62,878 nt of DNA from Planctomycetota bacterium. Lineage in GTDB: Bacteria; Planctomycetota; UBA8742; UBA2392. The notes beneath the pieces are model-generated. The model was not told where the DNA came from. It saw only the letters and a list, made by a program, of their open reading frames with translations, and searched no databases. The stretch lies in NCBI GenBank assembly GCA_020849795.1, contig JADZFR010000022.1, positions 1 to 62,878 of the forward strand. The letters run 5' to 3'. How positions within the stretch are numbered: the stretch's first letter is position 1; each line of letters begins with the position of its first letter. Made by a program: the position numbers and the translations under genes. Below are positions 26,179 to 35,294 of the stretch, in pieces.

Positions 26179-26616
26179 ATGAACAAGGGCCGAAAGATCT
26201 GGCTTGCCTTGGCGCTGGCGTGGCTTGTGCCGGGGCTGGGGCATTTCTATCTCAAGCGGCCGCTGCACGGGCTGTTCTTCCTGGCGGCGATTGGCGGTTT
26301 GTACGCAGCCGGCTTGATCATCGCGCAGGGCACGGCGGTGAACTACACACTGCACGAATACTACTTCTATTGCCAGATGTTTGCCGGCCCGGTGACGTTT
26401 GTGATTGAGGCCTTGCGAGGCAAAGAGTCGATCTACCTGGGCGAGAGCATCAGCGTGTTTGCTCACCAGTCAGGTGTGGTGTACGTGGCTACAGCGGGCA
26501 TCTTGAACCTGATCGCCATCTGTGAGTTGTATCGCCGCTGGGTGCAACCGGACGCCCCCGGCCCGTCCGACACCATGCGCGTGGACCCCGTCACGAAGGC
26601 GATCGGCGATGCTTGA
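26179..26616 (+). CDS. DUF6677-like small multi-pass membrane protein
   Basis: The protein has 145 residues from ATG 26179; GTG 26155 is an alternative start. Helices include WLALALAWLVPGLGHFYL and LHGLFFLAAIGGLYAAGLII, then two more around 65-85 and 100-120. The start LAWLVPGLGHFYLKR is characteristic of a family of unknown function whose first helix resembles TM2-type proteins. It overlaps the next small gene by eight bases. Confidence 0.75.
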   Translation: MNKGRKIWLALALAWLVPGLGHFYLKRPLHGLFFLAAIGGLYAAGLIIAQGTAVNYTLHEYYFYCQMFAGPVTFVIEALRGKESIYLGESISVFAHQSGVVYVATAGILNLIAICELYRRWVQPDAPGPSDTMRVDPVTKAIGDA

Positions 26617-26797
26617 GTACGTGCTGATGTATCTGCCGCTGGCGCTGGTCGCAGGCCTGGTCATGGGCGTTGCGGGCAGCCGCGAATTCAAGCGCGGCCT
26701 GCTGCGCGGGCTGCTGAATGGGGCATTGCTAAGCGGTGGCATGGCGGCGCTGGTGTTTCTGGTGCAGTTGGCCACGGACCCGACCTTGCTTTCGTGA
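26609..26797 (+). CDS. 62-residue two-helix membrane protein
   Basis: ATG 26609 overlaps the stop of the previous membrane protein by eight bases. Two hydrophobic segments (VLMYLPLALVAGLVMGVAG and LLNGALLSGGMAALVFLVQLA) are joined by a charged loop, REFKRGLLRG. No family is recognised. The tight overlap supports it as a real gene that may act with its partner. Confidence 0.65.
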   Translation: MLEYVLMYLPLALVAGLVMGVAGSREFKRGLLRGLLNGALLSGGMAALVFLVQLATDPTLLS

Positions 26798-26864
26798 CGC
26801 TCGTCGGCGCTCGCGACTTTCGCCGTAACCCGCCTTCTGGTGAAATAGGCTTACTGGAGCGACC

Positions 26865-28049
26865 TTGGCACCGCGCGAAGCCGTTGTGCGTGAGTACTCA
26901 ACCGGCGAAATACTCTGCCGGCAGGGTGCGGCCGCGGACCGGCTGTTTGTGCTGCGGGCCGGGGGCATTCGTTGCAGCGTCGTGCCCGACAAGGTGCTTG
27001 TTGAGGCTGACGACGCGCGCCTGTCACGCGGGCACGACATCGCGTTTTTCAATGAACCCGGCAGCTCGATCGGCGTAGAAGGCGCGCTGGCCGGCCACTA
27101 CCAGAGCAGCCTGATCGCCGCGGAAACCAGCGTAGTGGTTGAAGTGCCGTGCGACACCCGTGGCGTCATGAGCATGATTACCGAGAAGCCTGAGTTCGGC
27201 GTGGCGCTCGCGCGTATGCTGGCGCGCCGGTTGATGGCGGCCAACCGCAGCCTTGGCAGCAGCCAGCGCACGGCAAGCCGTTTCCTGCGCGACTTTCAGG
27301 GCATGTGCGTGGATTTCTACAACCTGGTGCAGCGCATCGGTGAAGACAGCCAGGGCGAAGATGACGTGTTGCAGGCGTTGAATGCCGCCAAGCGGCATTG
27401 GGCTTACGGCGTGGGCGAAAGTGGCGGGGCCGAACTTGCCCGCAACACGCGGGTGCTGATGGCGCGGGTGGTGGACGACAAGGTGATGTCGTCGCGCCAG
27501 CACAAGCTGGCGTCGGGTGACTACCTGTGCCGCAAGGGCGACCCCGGGGGCAGCGTCTATCTGCTGGTGTCGGGCCGCCTGAGCGTGAAAATCGGCAGCG
27601 AGCAATTCGGCGTAGTGCGACCCGGCGAGACGGTGGGGGAGATGGGCGTGCTGCTGGGCGAAGAAGAACCCAAGCGCATGGCCGACATCGTCGCCGATGA
27701 ACCCAGCATCTGCGGCGTGATCCCGAACGACCAGTTTGTCGCAATGATCGGCAGTCAGCCGCGCCTGCTGATCAACCTGTGCAAGGTGATGACGCTGCGC
27801 GTGAAGTCGTTTGAACAGCTGGCCGCCGAAAGCGATGACGCGTTGCGCGCGGTGGCGGCGCGCTTTGAGGGCGGCGAGACCTCGTTTGAAGAAGACTGCA
27901 CGTCGCTGCGCGAGAACCTTGAAATGCTGCTGAACGACAACGACCTGGCCCTGCACCAGGAAGTCGAAGCGCTGGCACGCCTTGAAGAACGCTGGACTGA
28001 GCGCATGGGCGAACTGAAAGACAAGCTGTCAGCCGCCGGTGCGCGCTAA
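26865..28049 (+). CDS. Double cyclic-nucleotide-binding-domain protein with coiled-coil tail
   Basis: The protein has 394 residues from TTG 26865 behind a GGAG site. It has two CNB folds: residues 8-115 (REYSTGEILCRQGAAADRLFVLRAG) and about 205-315 (KLASGDYLCRKGDPGGSVYLLVSGRLSVKIG, then VVRPGETVGEMGVLLGEEEPKRMADIVA). The second holds the phosphate-binding GEMG...R-like cassette; the first is degenerate there. The end (about 325-394) is a Glu-rich coiled coil. There is no DNA-binding or enzyme domain, so it is probably a sensor that signals through partners. Confidence 0.8.
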   Translation: MAPREAVVREYSTGEILCRQGAAADRLFVLRAGGIRCSVVPDKVLVEADDARLSRGHDIAFFNEPGSSIGVEGALAGHYQSSLIAAETSVVVEVPCDTRGVMSMITEKPEFGVALARMLARRLMAANRSLGSSQRTASRFLRDFQGMCVDFYNLVQRIGEDSQGEDDVLQALNAAKRHWAYGVGESGGAELARNTRVLMARVVDDKVMSSRQHKLASGDYLCRKGDPGGSVYLLVSGRLSVKIGSEQFGVVRPGETVGEMGVLLGEEEPKRMADIVADEPSICGVIPNDQFVAMIGSQPRLLINLCKVMTLRVKSFEQLAAESDDALRAVAARFEGGETSFEEDCTSLRENLEMLLNDNDLALHQEVEALARLEERWTERMGELKDKLSAAGAR

Positions 28050-28723
28050 CGCCAGGTGAATTTGCCCTCGCCGCCGTTGTACTGAAAGCGCAGGCTGCCT
28101 TCCTTTCCGCCGGTTTTGGGTTTGGCGTACAACTCTCCAGTGCCGGCCGCAGGATTCTCGACGCGGTCTTCCACGCGGTAGTACAAGCCCTCGAGTTCGG
28201 CGGGTGACACGCCGCAGCCTGCGCCTCCGCTGCCGATGGGCCCGGTCAGCCGGGTAGGCGCCATGCCGGTCTTGGCAAACGCTACGCGGGCAAAGTTCTT
28301 CATGCTGCCCAGCATTTGCTCGCCTTCGGCTTGGCGTGCCTCGGCCGTGTTGCTCGTGATGAGCGGAATCGCCGCCAGCGCCAAGATCGGCAGAATCAGA
28401 AACAGGAACACGCCGCCGATGATCAAGCCCCAGGCCCAGCCAGGCATGCCCTTCTTTTGTGGAGGCCCGTAGTAGGGCGGCGGCATGTTGGGCGGGCCGT
28501 ACCCGGGCGGCATGCCCGGGGCGCCGTGCTGCGGTGGAGCACCATATTGGGGTGGAGCGCCCTGCGGGGCGTACTGCGGCTGGCCGGGTGCCGGGTTATG
28601 CGTTCCCGATGCAATCGGTTGCTGTTGCGGTCCGTGCGGCGCTCGCGGCTGGGCCCGCGGAACGTTGGGGCGCGGATTGGGCTGAGACGGATTTCCGTAA
28701 CCGGGCGGCTGGTTGGGTTGCAT
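28046..28723 (-). CDS. Pro/Gln-rich membrane protein, unknown function
   Basis: The protein has 225 residues. Residues 1-88 are a low-complexity cytoplasmic region rich in Pro, Gln, Gly and Tyr (repeats of the QYGAPPQHGAPG kind). One transmembrane helix follows (AWGLIIGGVFLFLILPILALAAIPL), then a soluble 100-residue part (GSMKNFARVAFAKTG; GKEGSLRFQYNGGEGKFTWR) like the pseudopilin-like tails of planctomycete type IV pilin-like proteins. Its 3' end overlaps the convergent CNB gene by four bases. No firm family. Confidence 0.65.
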   Translation of the reverse strand: MQPNQPPGYGNPSQPNPRPNVPRAQPRAPHGPQQQPIASGTHNPAPGQPQYAPQGAPPQYGAPPQHGAPGMPPGYGPPNMPPPYYGPPQKKGMPGWAWGLIIGGVFLFLILPILALAAIPLITSNTAEARQAEGEQMLGSMKNFARVAFAKTGMAPTRLTGPIGSGGAGCGVSPAELEGLYYRVEDRVENPAAGTGELYAKPKTGGKEGSLRFQYNGGEGKFTWR

Positions 28724-28831
28724 GGTAGCGCTCCTGAGACGGGAGGCATGTTAATCACCCGGCAACGCCGACGCTACCAGAATGATGCACATGCAAGTTT
28801 GCTGTGCATTGCGCGCGCAGCGCAGGGTGCC

Positions 28832-29581
28832 TCAAGCCGTCCGAGAATGGACCTGCGCCCACGCCAGTGCGATTCCGAGATGTGTCAGCTCGGGCACCGT
28901 TTCGTGAATCCCCTTGATCTCGGGCGCCAGGTGCGCGCCATAGCCACCCGTCGCAATCACACGCGGCGGCTTCGCGTAGGTCTTCACGACCTCAGCCAGA
29001 ATGTTGGTGACCAGGCCGATCGTGCCATAGTAAGCGCCTGCGTTGATTGCGCTTACGGTGTCGTCGCCGACCGCGGGCGGCTTGTTTTCGCTGATCCTGA
29101 CCAGCGGCAGCAGCGCCGTGCGCTGGTGCAGTGCTTCCATGGCCAAGCCGATACCGGGGCTGATGACGCCGCCGACATATGCCCCGCCTTTGACCACGTC
29201 GAAGGTGATCGCCGTGCCGAAGTCCACGACAACCACGTTCTCGCCCGCGCGATGCCGTGCGGCCAGTGAGTTCACAAGCCGGTCCTGCCCCGCCTGTTCA
29301 GGGGTGCGCGTGCGGTTTTCAATCGGGACGGCGCCGTCGCGGCCAAACGCGAAAGCGGGCCTGCCCCAGGCCTGCTCCAGCGTTGCCAGGCCGCGCGGGT
29401 TGACGCTGGCGACGACCAACGGCCATGCGTGGTCGGCGGCACCAAGCGCGTCGCGAACCTGCGCCACATCGGCAGAGCTTGACACGTCAATGGTCGCAAG
29501 AATGTCCAGGCCGCGCATGGCGCAAAGCGTCATGCCGGTGTTGCCGATGTCGGCGGCAATGATTTCAGCGTCTGGTTTCAC
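28832..29581 (-). CDS. coaX: Type III pantothenate kinase
   Basis: The 249-residue CoaX-type enzyme of the ASKHA fold phosphorylates pantothenate, the first step to coenzyme A. Motifs are the N-terminal phosphate loop IIAADIGNTGMTLCAM, the substrate segment NRTRTPEQAGQDRLVN with the conserved Asp, and VVDFGTAITFDVV with GGVISPGIGLAMEAL and RTALLP. It overlaps the FG-GAP gene upstream by four bases, an unusual pairing. Two further hallmarks (INAGAYYG and ATGGYGAHLAP) are present. Confidence 0.93.
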   Translation of the reverse strand: MKPDAEIIAADIGNTGMTLCAMRGLDILATIDVSSSADVAQVRDALGAADHAWPLVVASVNPRGLATLEQAWGRPAFAFGRDGAVPIENRTRTPEQAGQDRLVNSLAARHRAGENVVVVDFGTAITFDVVKGGAYVGGVISPGIGLAMEALHQRTALLPLVRISENKPPAVGDDTVSAINAGAYYGTIGLVTNILAEVVKTYAKPPRVIATGGYGAHLAPEIKGIHETVPELTHLGIALAWAQVHSRTA

Positions 29582-32508
29582 GGCAGAGTTGAGCGCACGA
29601 GCACCACGTTGCCGTCGGCGTCGATCGCAAGCAAGTCCGGGCGGCCATCGCCGGTGAAGTCGGCCAGCGAAAGGTTCACGGCTGCAAACCCGCCCAAGGC
29701 TTCAAGCAGCGACTTCTGGGCCTCGTCGGCTTCAAAGAAACGGCCGACGCCGTCGTTGACCCAAAGTGTAGTCTGCACGCCGTCGCCCACGCGCTCGGTG
29801 CTGATCAGGTCAAGGTCGCCGTCGCGGTCAAGGTCGTCCATGGCAAGGTCGAGCAGCACGCCCTTGGATGCCGGCGCGCCCTCGAATGCCTCAAACATGA
29901 GGTCTTCGCGCAGCTTCAGCAGTGTCAGGCGCGCGTCATCACCTTCGGGTGCATAGCCCAGTGCCAGGTCCAGTCGACCGTCGGCTGAGAAATCTGCCGG
30001 CGACAAACCGAAAAAGCGCCCGCGCAATGCCGTCGTAACCACGGCCTTGAACGGCGAAACATCATCGTCAGCGCTGCCGGTACCGACCCACAGCACCAGG
30101 TGCTGCGGGCCAAGGCCGTCGTCGGTCTGCATCACGGCAACGATGTCTGCAATGCCGTCGCGCGTAAAATCGGCGCAGCACAGCTCGCCGCTGAACACCA
30201 GCGGCAAGCCGCGGTCGTCGCGCAGCGCCATGTCGGAGCGGCTTTCCCGCCAGCCGTTGCGGCCTTCATTGAACTGCACCCGCCCCAGCGGGCTGGGCCA
30301 GAACACATCCAGGTCACCGTCGCGGTCAAAGTCGCCAAGCGCAGGCGCGCCGCGCAGGCCGGTCGGGGGTGTGGGCAGCAACCCGGTTTCGTCGTCGCTG
30401 AAGCGACCCTGCCGGTTGTTGCGCAAGAGGCGCGGCTTGGCGCGTGCGTCGGCGGGGATAAACAGCAAGTCCGGGTATGTATCGCGGTCAAAGTCAATCG
30501 CCTGCAGGCTGCCGGTTCCGCCCATGTCGATCGGGTCGCCGCTGAGAACGAAGGGTTCTCCCTCGACGCCAGCCAGCCAGACTTGAAGTCGGCCGTCTTT
30601 GTCGATGGTTGCCATGTCGGCTTTTCCATCGTCGTTCAGGTCCGACACTGCGGCGGCCAGCGGGGACGGGATGCGCGGCACCGGATTGTAGGCCGCCACA
30701 AAGCGCACTTTGCTGTCCACGGTGGGCGGCATTTCTGCGGCATTCACCTTCAGCATCAGCAGGCCGGCGTTGCTGGCGATCATCAGGTGCTCGCGCCAGA
30801 ACTCAATGCGGTTGACACTGATGCGCGCGCCCAGCGGCAACTGCGCGTCTGGCGTGCCGTCGGACTTGTCATGGTTCAGGTAGAGGGCAATCGCGTCACA
30901 CACGCCGCGGTCATCCTCAAGGGCAACGATGATGTCGCCGCGGCTGTCGCGGTTGACGTCGCGCAGCGCAAGCGCGCCGGCCAGGCGCGGCTCTTCGCCG
31001 GTACGCAGCGTGAAGCGATGTTCGCGCTGGTCGGCACCGCTGACGACGGCCACTTCGGGGCGGCGGCCCCAGAACGCGAGGTCAGCGCTGCGGTCGCCAT
31101 CAAGGTCGCCATGCGCGGCGCACAGTGCCCCTTGCACGTCAAGGCGCGAGGCGCCGCCCTGCTCGCGAAAGGTGCCGCCGGAGTTCAAAATCACGCGGCC
31201 TTTGCCATCTGCGCCCAGCACGTACAGGTCGGGTTTGCCGTCGCCGTTGAAGTCCGCCGCGTTGATGCCGCACGTGAGCATACGCGGGCTCAAGCCGGCG
31301 ATCTTGATCGATGGCCGGGCACTGAAGCGCACGATGACTTCGCCAAACGCATCCAGAACGGCCAGGTCATCGCGGCCGTCGCGGTCAAAGTCGGCGGCGG
31401 CAAGCGCCTGCGGTGCATCCACGGCCAATACCTCAGACGACAGGGCAAAGCGCGAGCCGTTCATCCGCGTCTGGTTGCCCAGCGTCAGCAGCCTTACGCG
31501 CTCTGGCCCTCGCAACAACACGGCCAGGTCCGTGGCGCCATTGCCCGAGAAGTCGCCTACGGCAAAGTCCACCGCGACTTCGTCGCCGCCCGGCAGCAGT
31601 GTTTCGGCAGAACGCTCAGGGTCGTAAAGCGCGGTGACCGCGCCGTCGGCAAACAGTGTCAGCAGTTCGGATGACCCGTCCCGATTCAGGTCTGCGGTCA
31701 GCATGCGCAGCGCGCTGCGATCGATTCCACCGCGGCAAGCCAGCCAGAATGCCGGTTCGTACACAGTGCCGTAGGGCGTGAAGGCGCCGGGCGCCCCTGC
31801 CAGGTGATACACCAGGCGCGGGCGCAAAGGCTCTGTGGGTACGCCGTACACGCCGTCGCGCGTCATGGTCAGTTTCAGCGGAACCGGCTGGCCATCACCG
31901 CAGCGCAGGCCAAGTCCGCCGGCCAGCGCTGGCAACGCACCGCGCAGCAGCAGCGCGACGCTGTCCACAGCCGGAAACAACGCGCTGCGCGCATTGGCAA
32001 TGTCGTCCGCCAGCGCGTTGGTGGTGCGCGGCCGAACGTCCGGTTGGGCAATCACGCCGGTCTCGGCGTCCGGCGTCAGCACCAGCACGTAATCGCCGGC
32101 GCTGAGCAGCAGCGGGTTGGTGCCGATCGGCTGTTCAAGCTCGATTTCGTGCAGCACAACGCCGTCCGACAGTTGCACCTGGTTTACTCGAAACGGCAGG
32201 TCGGCGCTGCCGCGTGTCACCCGAATGGCGGTGCCAGTTGGCGCCTGCAGCACAAGTCGCCGCAGGCTGGGGTGCGGGGCTTTGTCGAGGCGGCCGGATG
32301 CGGTCAGGTCAGGCGGAAAGATGCTGCGCACGGCGGGCACCGGCGCGGATACCGGCGCCTGGCCCGGCGTTGAGCTGTTGTTGACGGGCGGCAGTGGGGC
32401 ACCACAGCCGGCAAGCAGCAGTGCGGCAAAGGCAAAGATCGTCAGTTGTCGCTTCAACGAACCGGACCCCGAAAAGTCTGTCTCTATAGTACGGAAGAAG
32501 TGACCCAT
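29578..32508 (-). CDS. FG-GAP/VCBS repeat lipoprotein
   Basis: The protein has 976 residues. The N-terminus has a hydrophobic stretch ending in a lipobox (LLLAGC, Cys35), so it is exported and lipid-anchored. From about residue 250 onward it is made of FG-GAP/VCBS-type calcium-binding repeats such as DFDRDGRDDLAVL, DFNGDGKPDLYVLG, DFDRDGDLDVFW and DFTGDGRPDLLAID, at least a dozen, building an integrin-alpha-like propeller. The function is probably surface structure or adhesion. The last four bases overlap the coaX start. Confidence 0.88.
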   Translation of the reverse strand: MGHFFRTIETDFSGSGSLKRQLTIFAFAALLLAGCGAPLPPVNNSSTPGQAPVSAPVPAVRSIFPPDLTASGRLDKAPHPSLRRLVLQAPTGTAIRVTRGSADLPFRVNQVQLSDGVVLHEIELEQPIGTNPLLLSAGDYVLVLTPDAETGVIAQPDVRPRTTNALADDIANARSALFPAVDSVALLLRGALPALAGGLGLRCGDGQPVPLKLTMTRDGVYGVPTEPLRPRLVYHLAGAPGAFTPYGTVYEPAFWLACRGGIDRSALRMLTADLNRDGSSELLTLFADGAVTALYDPERSAETLLPGGDEVAVDFAVGDFSGNGATDLAVLLRGPERVRLLTLGNQTRMNGSRFALSSEVLAVDAPQALAAADFDRDGRDDLAVLDAFGEVIVRFSARPSIKIAGLSPRMLTCGINAADFNGDGKPDLYVLGADGKGRVILNSGGTFREQGGASRLDVQGALCAAHGDLDGDRSADLAFWGRRPEVAVVSGADQREHRFTLRTGEEPRLAGALALRDVNRDSRGDIIVALEDDRGVCDAIALYLNHDKSDGTPDAQLPLGARISVNRIEFWREHLMIASNAGLLMLKVNAAEMPPTVDSKVRFVAAYNPVPRIPSPLAAAVSDLNDDGKADMATIDKDGRLQVWLAGVEGEPFVLSGDPIDMGGTGSLQAIDFDRDTYPDLLFIPADARAKPRLLRNNRQGRFSDDETGLLPTPPTGLRGAPALGDFDRDGDLDVFWPSPLGRVQFNEGRNGWRESRSDMALRDDRGLPLVFSGELCCADFTRDGIADIVAVMQTDDGLGPQHLVLWVGTGSADDDVSPFKAVVTTALRGRFFGLSPADFSADGRLDLALGYAPEGDDARLTLLKLREDLMFEAFEGAPASKGVLLDLAMDDLDRDGDLDLISTERVGDGVQTTLWVNDGVGRFFEADEAQKSLLEALGGFAAVNLSLADFTGDGRPDLLAIDADGNVVLVRSTLP

Positions 32509-32551
32509 GAATAACAGGGGAAGTTCCGGTATCTGGCGCCATCAAATACAC

Positions 32552-32576
32552 GGTGCCCGCCTTGGGTGCGGGCACC
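32552..32576 (-). terminator. Candidate terminator after the S24 regulator gene
   Basis: The 9-bp perfect stem GGTGCCCGC / GCGGGCACC has a 7-base loop. On the minus strand it lies about 30 bases after the regulator stop codon and is followed by GTGTATTT, a weak T-tract. It separates the regulator from the FG-GAP gene. Confidence 0.5.
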
Positions 32577-32602
32577 GGTGAGCGACGGTCGTTAGAAAGC
32601 GA

Positions 32603-33316
32603 TCAATGATACACGTCCACGATCACCTTCATGACCGGGTAAACCCATTGCAGCTCGCGCACACTGAAAATCTGAACGTCATGCTGGGGATTGTATGGCG
32701 CGAGAATCACGTTGTCACCACGACGCTGGTAAACCTTGCAGGTGACGTCGCCGCTCTCCAGCTTGGCCACTACGGGCTTGCCTTCGCGCGGCATCATGTT
32801 GGGGGCACAGATGATCGTGCTGCCGTCAGGGATCTTGGGCTCCATGCTGTCGCCCGAGATGCGCAGCGCAAACGCGTTTTCGTCTGTCACGTCGCGCGGG
32901 CAGTCAATGTAATCGCTGCCGGTACCCTGCGGGTAATCGTCAAAGGCTGACAGCGGGCGGCCTGCCGCGGTCACACTGACAATCGGAATCACGCGCGAAT
33001 TGCTGCGTGCACCCACTGCAACCGCCTCACGCGAACGCTCGGCCATTTTGCGGTTGAGCATGTCGCGGGTCAGCGTTTCGGTGTCTTCCAGGTTGGGTTC
33101 ATCGGTGGCGATAAAGAAGTCCGGCGTCACATTCAGCGCCTGGGACAGCTTGCGCAGAATCTTGCTGCTGACCGGGTAACGACCGTTCTCGACGGCGCTC
33201 AGGTAAGGTCGCGTACACCCGATGCGCTTGGCCAGTTCGGCACATGTCATGCCGCGAAAGCTGCGCAGCCGTTTGATGCGCTCGCCTGCGGCTACAGTGG
33301 ACTTGTTGTCGGTCAT
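32603..33316 (-). CDS. LexA/CI-like repressor: HTH_3 plus S24 peptidase domain
   Basis: The 237-residue protein has an N-terminal helix-turn-helix at residues 10-65 (LAKRIGCTRPYLSAVENGRYPVS) of the phage-repressor type. The C-terminal S24 autoprotease domain has the nucleophile Ser157 in RISGDSMEPKI and the general-base Lys194 in VTCKVYQRRGD. A possible self-cleavage site is Ala118-Gly119 in SVTAAGRP. ATG 33316 gives the family N-terminus. It is likely to be a stress- or DNA-damage-inactivated repressor. It faces a divergent lipoprotein gene across a 356-bp region with palindromes that could be its operators. No phage genes are nearby. Confidence 0.88.
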   Translation of the reverse strand: MTDNKSTVAAGERIKRLRSFRGMTCAELAKRIGCTRPYLSAVENGRYPVSSKILRKLSQALNVTPDFFIATDEPNLEDTETLTRDMLNRKMAERSREAVAVGARSNSRVIPIVSVTAAGRPLSAFDDYPQGTGSDYIDCPRDVTDENAFALRISGDSMEPKIPDGSTIICAPNMMPREGKPVVAKLESGDVTCKVYQRRGDNVILAPYNPQHDVQIFSVRELQWVYPVMKVIVDVYH

Positions 33317-33672
33317 CAGTACCTGCCTTGGCTTGGGGAGAGCCGTGTTCGAACCATGTGTAAGGATTCTGACAGAGGACGGTGCATTTTGCAAGAAAAT
33401 GTTGACCGTAAGAGGTCATTTATCTTGTCGATGCTCTGCCAGCGGAGGCAAGCACCACTACCCGTGTGGTGTTTGCCAACCCGAATACATCCTGTACGGT
33501 CTTATTGTCACATTGTGATAATGGCAGCGTGTAAGGTTTGGATATGCAGGCGGGCATGGCCGTCACACGCAACCTGCGCAGGGCTAGGCTGTTGCACCGC
33601 GGCTTGGGCTTGGGTAAAACGCTTGGCAGCACCCCCTTCATAGACTGCAACACCGCAGTTCGGAGGTTGACC
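33317..33672. promoter_or_regulatory. Divergent 356-bp control region with two palindromes
   Basis: This region lies between the S24 repressor (minus) and a lipoprotein (plus). Palindrome A is ATTGTCACA facing TTGTGATAAT at 33504-33522. Palindrome B is GACC (33404-33407) facing GGTC (33414-33417) inside the wider AAATG/ATTT match. On the minus strand TTGCAA, 17 bases, CAGAAT could be the repressor promoter between B and the start. These are unverified operator candidates for autoregulation by the repressor. I see no coding sequence in the gap. Confidence 0.4.
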
Positions 33673-34188
33673 ATGGCCCGGATCCTTACCGGCGTCCTGC
33701 TGATTGCTCTTTCAATGACTGTAATTGGATGCTCATCGAGCAAGCCGATGCGCTTCCAGTTCAAGGTGCCCTCGGGCTCGGCCACCATCGAGATCGATGA
33801 GGGCAGCACGTACCGCGGCTCGACCGAGCAGGTGTACACGCTCAAGAGCAACGACTACGAAAAGACGATTGAACTGACCTGGAACGGCAAGAAGGTGTTC
33901 GGGAAGATGGACGTGTTCGATCACACGGCACTGACGCGCATTTCTGTCGTGCCGGTCCACCTGACCAGCGACATCGTGACCGCCGTGGACGATTTCAAGG
34001 CTGTTACCTACGTCGTGTACCAGCGCTATCGCGACGCGAACATTCGCGGCACGGCGGGCGAAGACACCCAGCTTCGCGTGTACGACTACGGCGACACCGT
34101 GACCCGCGAGGCGCTGATTGAGCAGGCGCGCCTGAACGGCCATGTGATCGCGGTAATCGACTTCGGCAACAGCGAATACATCAAGTAG
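33673..34188 (+). CDS. Lipoprotein of unknown function, divergent from the S24 repressor
   Basis: The protein has 171 residues. ATG 33673 follows GGAGG. The signal peptide ends in a lipobox (MTVIGC, Cys20). The mature part has beta-type sequence (PMRFQFKVPSGSATIEIDEG, KTIELTWNGKKVFGKMDVFD, VVPVHLTSDIVTAVDDF). No family recognised. It lies 33 bases before a second lipoprotein gene, so the pair is probably co-transcribed and may be under control of the repressor. Confidence 0.7.
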   Translation: MARILTGVLLIALSMTVIGCSSSKPMRFQFKVPSGSATIEIDEGSTYRGSTEQVYTLKSNDYEKTIELTWNGKKVFGKMDVFDHTALTRISVVPVHLTSDIVTAVDDFKAVTYVVYQRYRDANIRGTAGEDTQLRVYDYGDTVTREALIEQARLNGHVIAVIDFGNSEYIK

Positions 34189-34221
34189 TCGTGTTGTCGT
34201 CTGGCCCAAAGTGAGAGCAGA

Positions 34222-35196
34222 ATGCGGCACACTGCCGCCATCCTTGCCTTCGTCGCTGGAGTAGCCCTGACCGGGTGCTACTCCAGCAGCCCGATTGTCT
34301 ACACGGGCCAGAACGAAGAAGCACGCGAAGGCAACTGGATCAAGGACCCAGAAGCCGACGCCACCACCCGCGACGTCTCCGGCCGCAAAGACCAGACGCG
34401 CACGCTTTCCAACCGCGTTGACATTCCGGTGCTTGAGTTTGCCCAGATGTCCGGCACAAGTTACGGCTACGGTGCCAAGCGCCGCTCAGGCTATGACGCG
34501 CGCTTTGTGCGCATGTCGTACGAAGCCGGCCGCCACCTTGAGTACACACAGTTCGCTGCTGCGCCCCAGGACTTCGGCCATCGCGTCGGTGCGGAAGCCC
34601 TGTTCGGCGATTTGAACGAGACGCTGTACCCGGGCGTGCGCGGCGACGACACACTGAACGCGCGACTTGGGCGCGACCGCACGCGGGCGTACTCGGCCCT
34701 TGAAACACCATGGACCGAGTCGGGCAAGGTTGCGGTCGAGGGCATTCGCACGCGCTCATGGACCAACGCGGTCAAGGGCGAGACTTTCCTGGAAGCGTCG
34801 CGCTCGCGTTCAGGATTTGAGCAGGCTTACGGCTCGCGCGTGATCGGCTTGCACCTGTGGAAGTATGCCGACCGTGACTTGGTGGCCGATGCCGTGGAAG
34901 TGACGTACACGATCGTCTACTACAACATGAACGAGTACAACATCGGCCCGACCGAAATCATGGAGCCGATTCCTTACTACACTCAATATCTCGAAAAGAG
35001 CGCCACCCTGCCCAAAGAGGGCACCAGCGTCGAGTATCTGAAGGGCGACGGCGGCCGCAGCCACCTGCGCTGGAAGTTCCCCAACGGCATCAAAGCGGGC
35101 GAGACCAACAAGATGACCTACAAGGTCCGCGTTGAGCTCGAGAGCAAGTACGTGCCGCCCGACGACAAACCCAAGACCGCGCCCGAACCCCGTTAG
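34222..35196 (+). CDS. Lipoprotein of unknown function, partner of the preceding lipoprotein
   Basis: The protein has 324 residues with a lipobox ALTGC at Cys19. The mature part is hydrophilic and Arg/Tyr-rich, with segments such as SYGYGAKRRSGYDARFVRMS and a C-terminal beta-domain (AVEVTYTIVYYNMNEYN; HLRWKFPNGIKAGETNKMTYKV) that looks like a late-embryogenesis or DUF11-type beta sandwich end. No catalytic motif was found. Outer-membrane association is likely. Confidence 0.7.
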   Translation: MRHTAAILAFVAGVALTGCYSSSPIVYTGQNEEAREGNWIKDPEADATTRDVSGRKDQTRTLSNRVDIPVLEFAQMSGTSYGYGAKRRSGYDARFVRMSYEAGRHLEYTQFAAAPQDFGHRVGAEALFGDLNETLYPGVRGDDTLNARLGRDRTRAYSALETPWTESGKVAVEGIRTRSWTNAVKGETFLEASRSRSGFEQAYGSRVIGLHLWKYADRDLVADAVEVTYTIVYYNMNEYNIGPTEIMEPIPYYTQYLEKSATLPKEGTSVEYLKGDGGRSHLRWKFPNGIKAGETNKMTYKVRVELESKYVPPDDKPKTAPEPR

Positions 35197-35294
35197 CAGG
35201 TTCTGCGCTTGCTGCGCCACAGCCCGCAGTCTGGCAAGCGTGCCTGGCCGGCAGCAGCGCAGCCATCAAGGCCGATGCGCAAGCACTCTTTCTC

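Noticed and set aside
30100..31674. 524-codon plus-strand frame opposite the FG-GAP gene
   Set aside because: The FG-GAP frame has a lipobox and a dozen clear DxDxDGxxD repeats; the opposite frame has none.
32603..33316. Prophage remnant because of the CI-like repressor
   Set aside because: No integrase, structural or replication genes are near; neighbours are lipoproteins and an FG-GAP protein.
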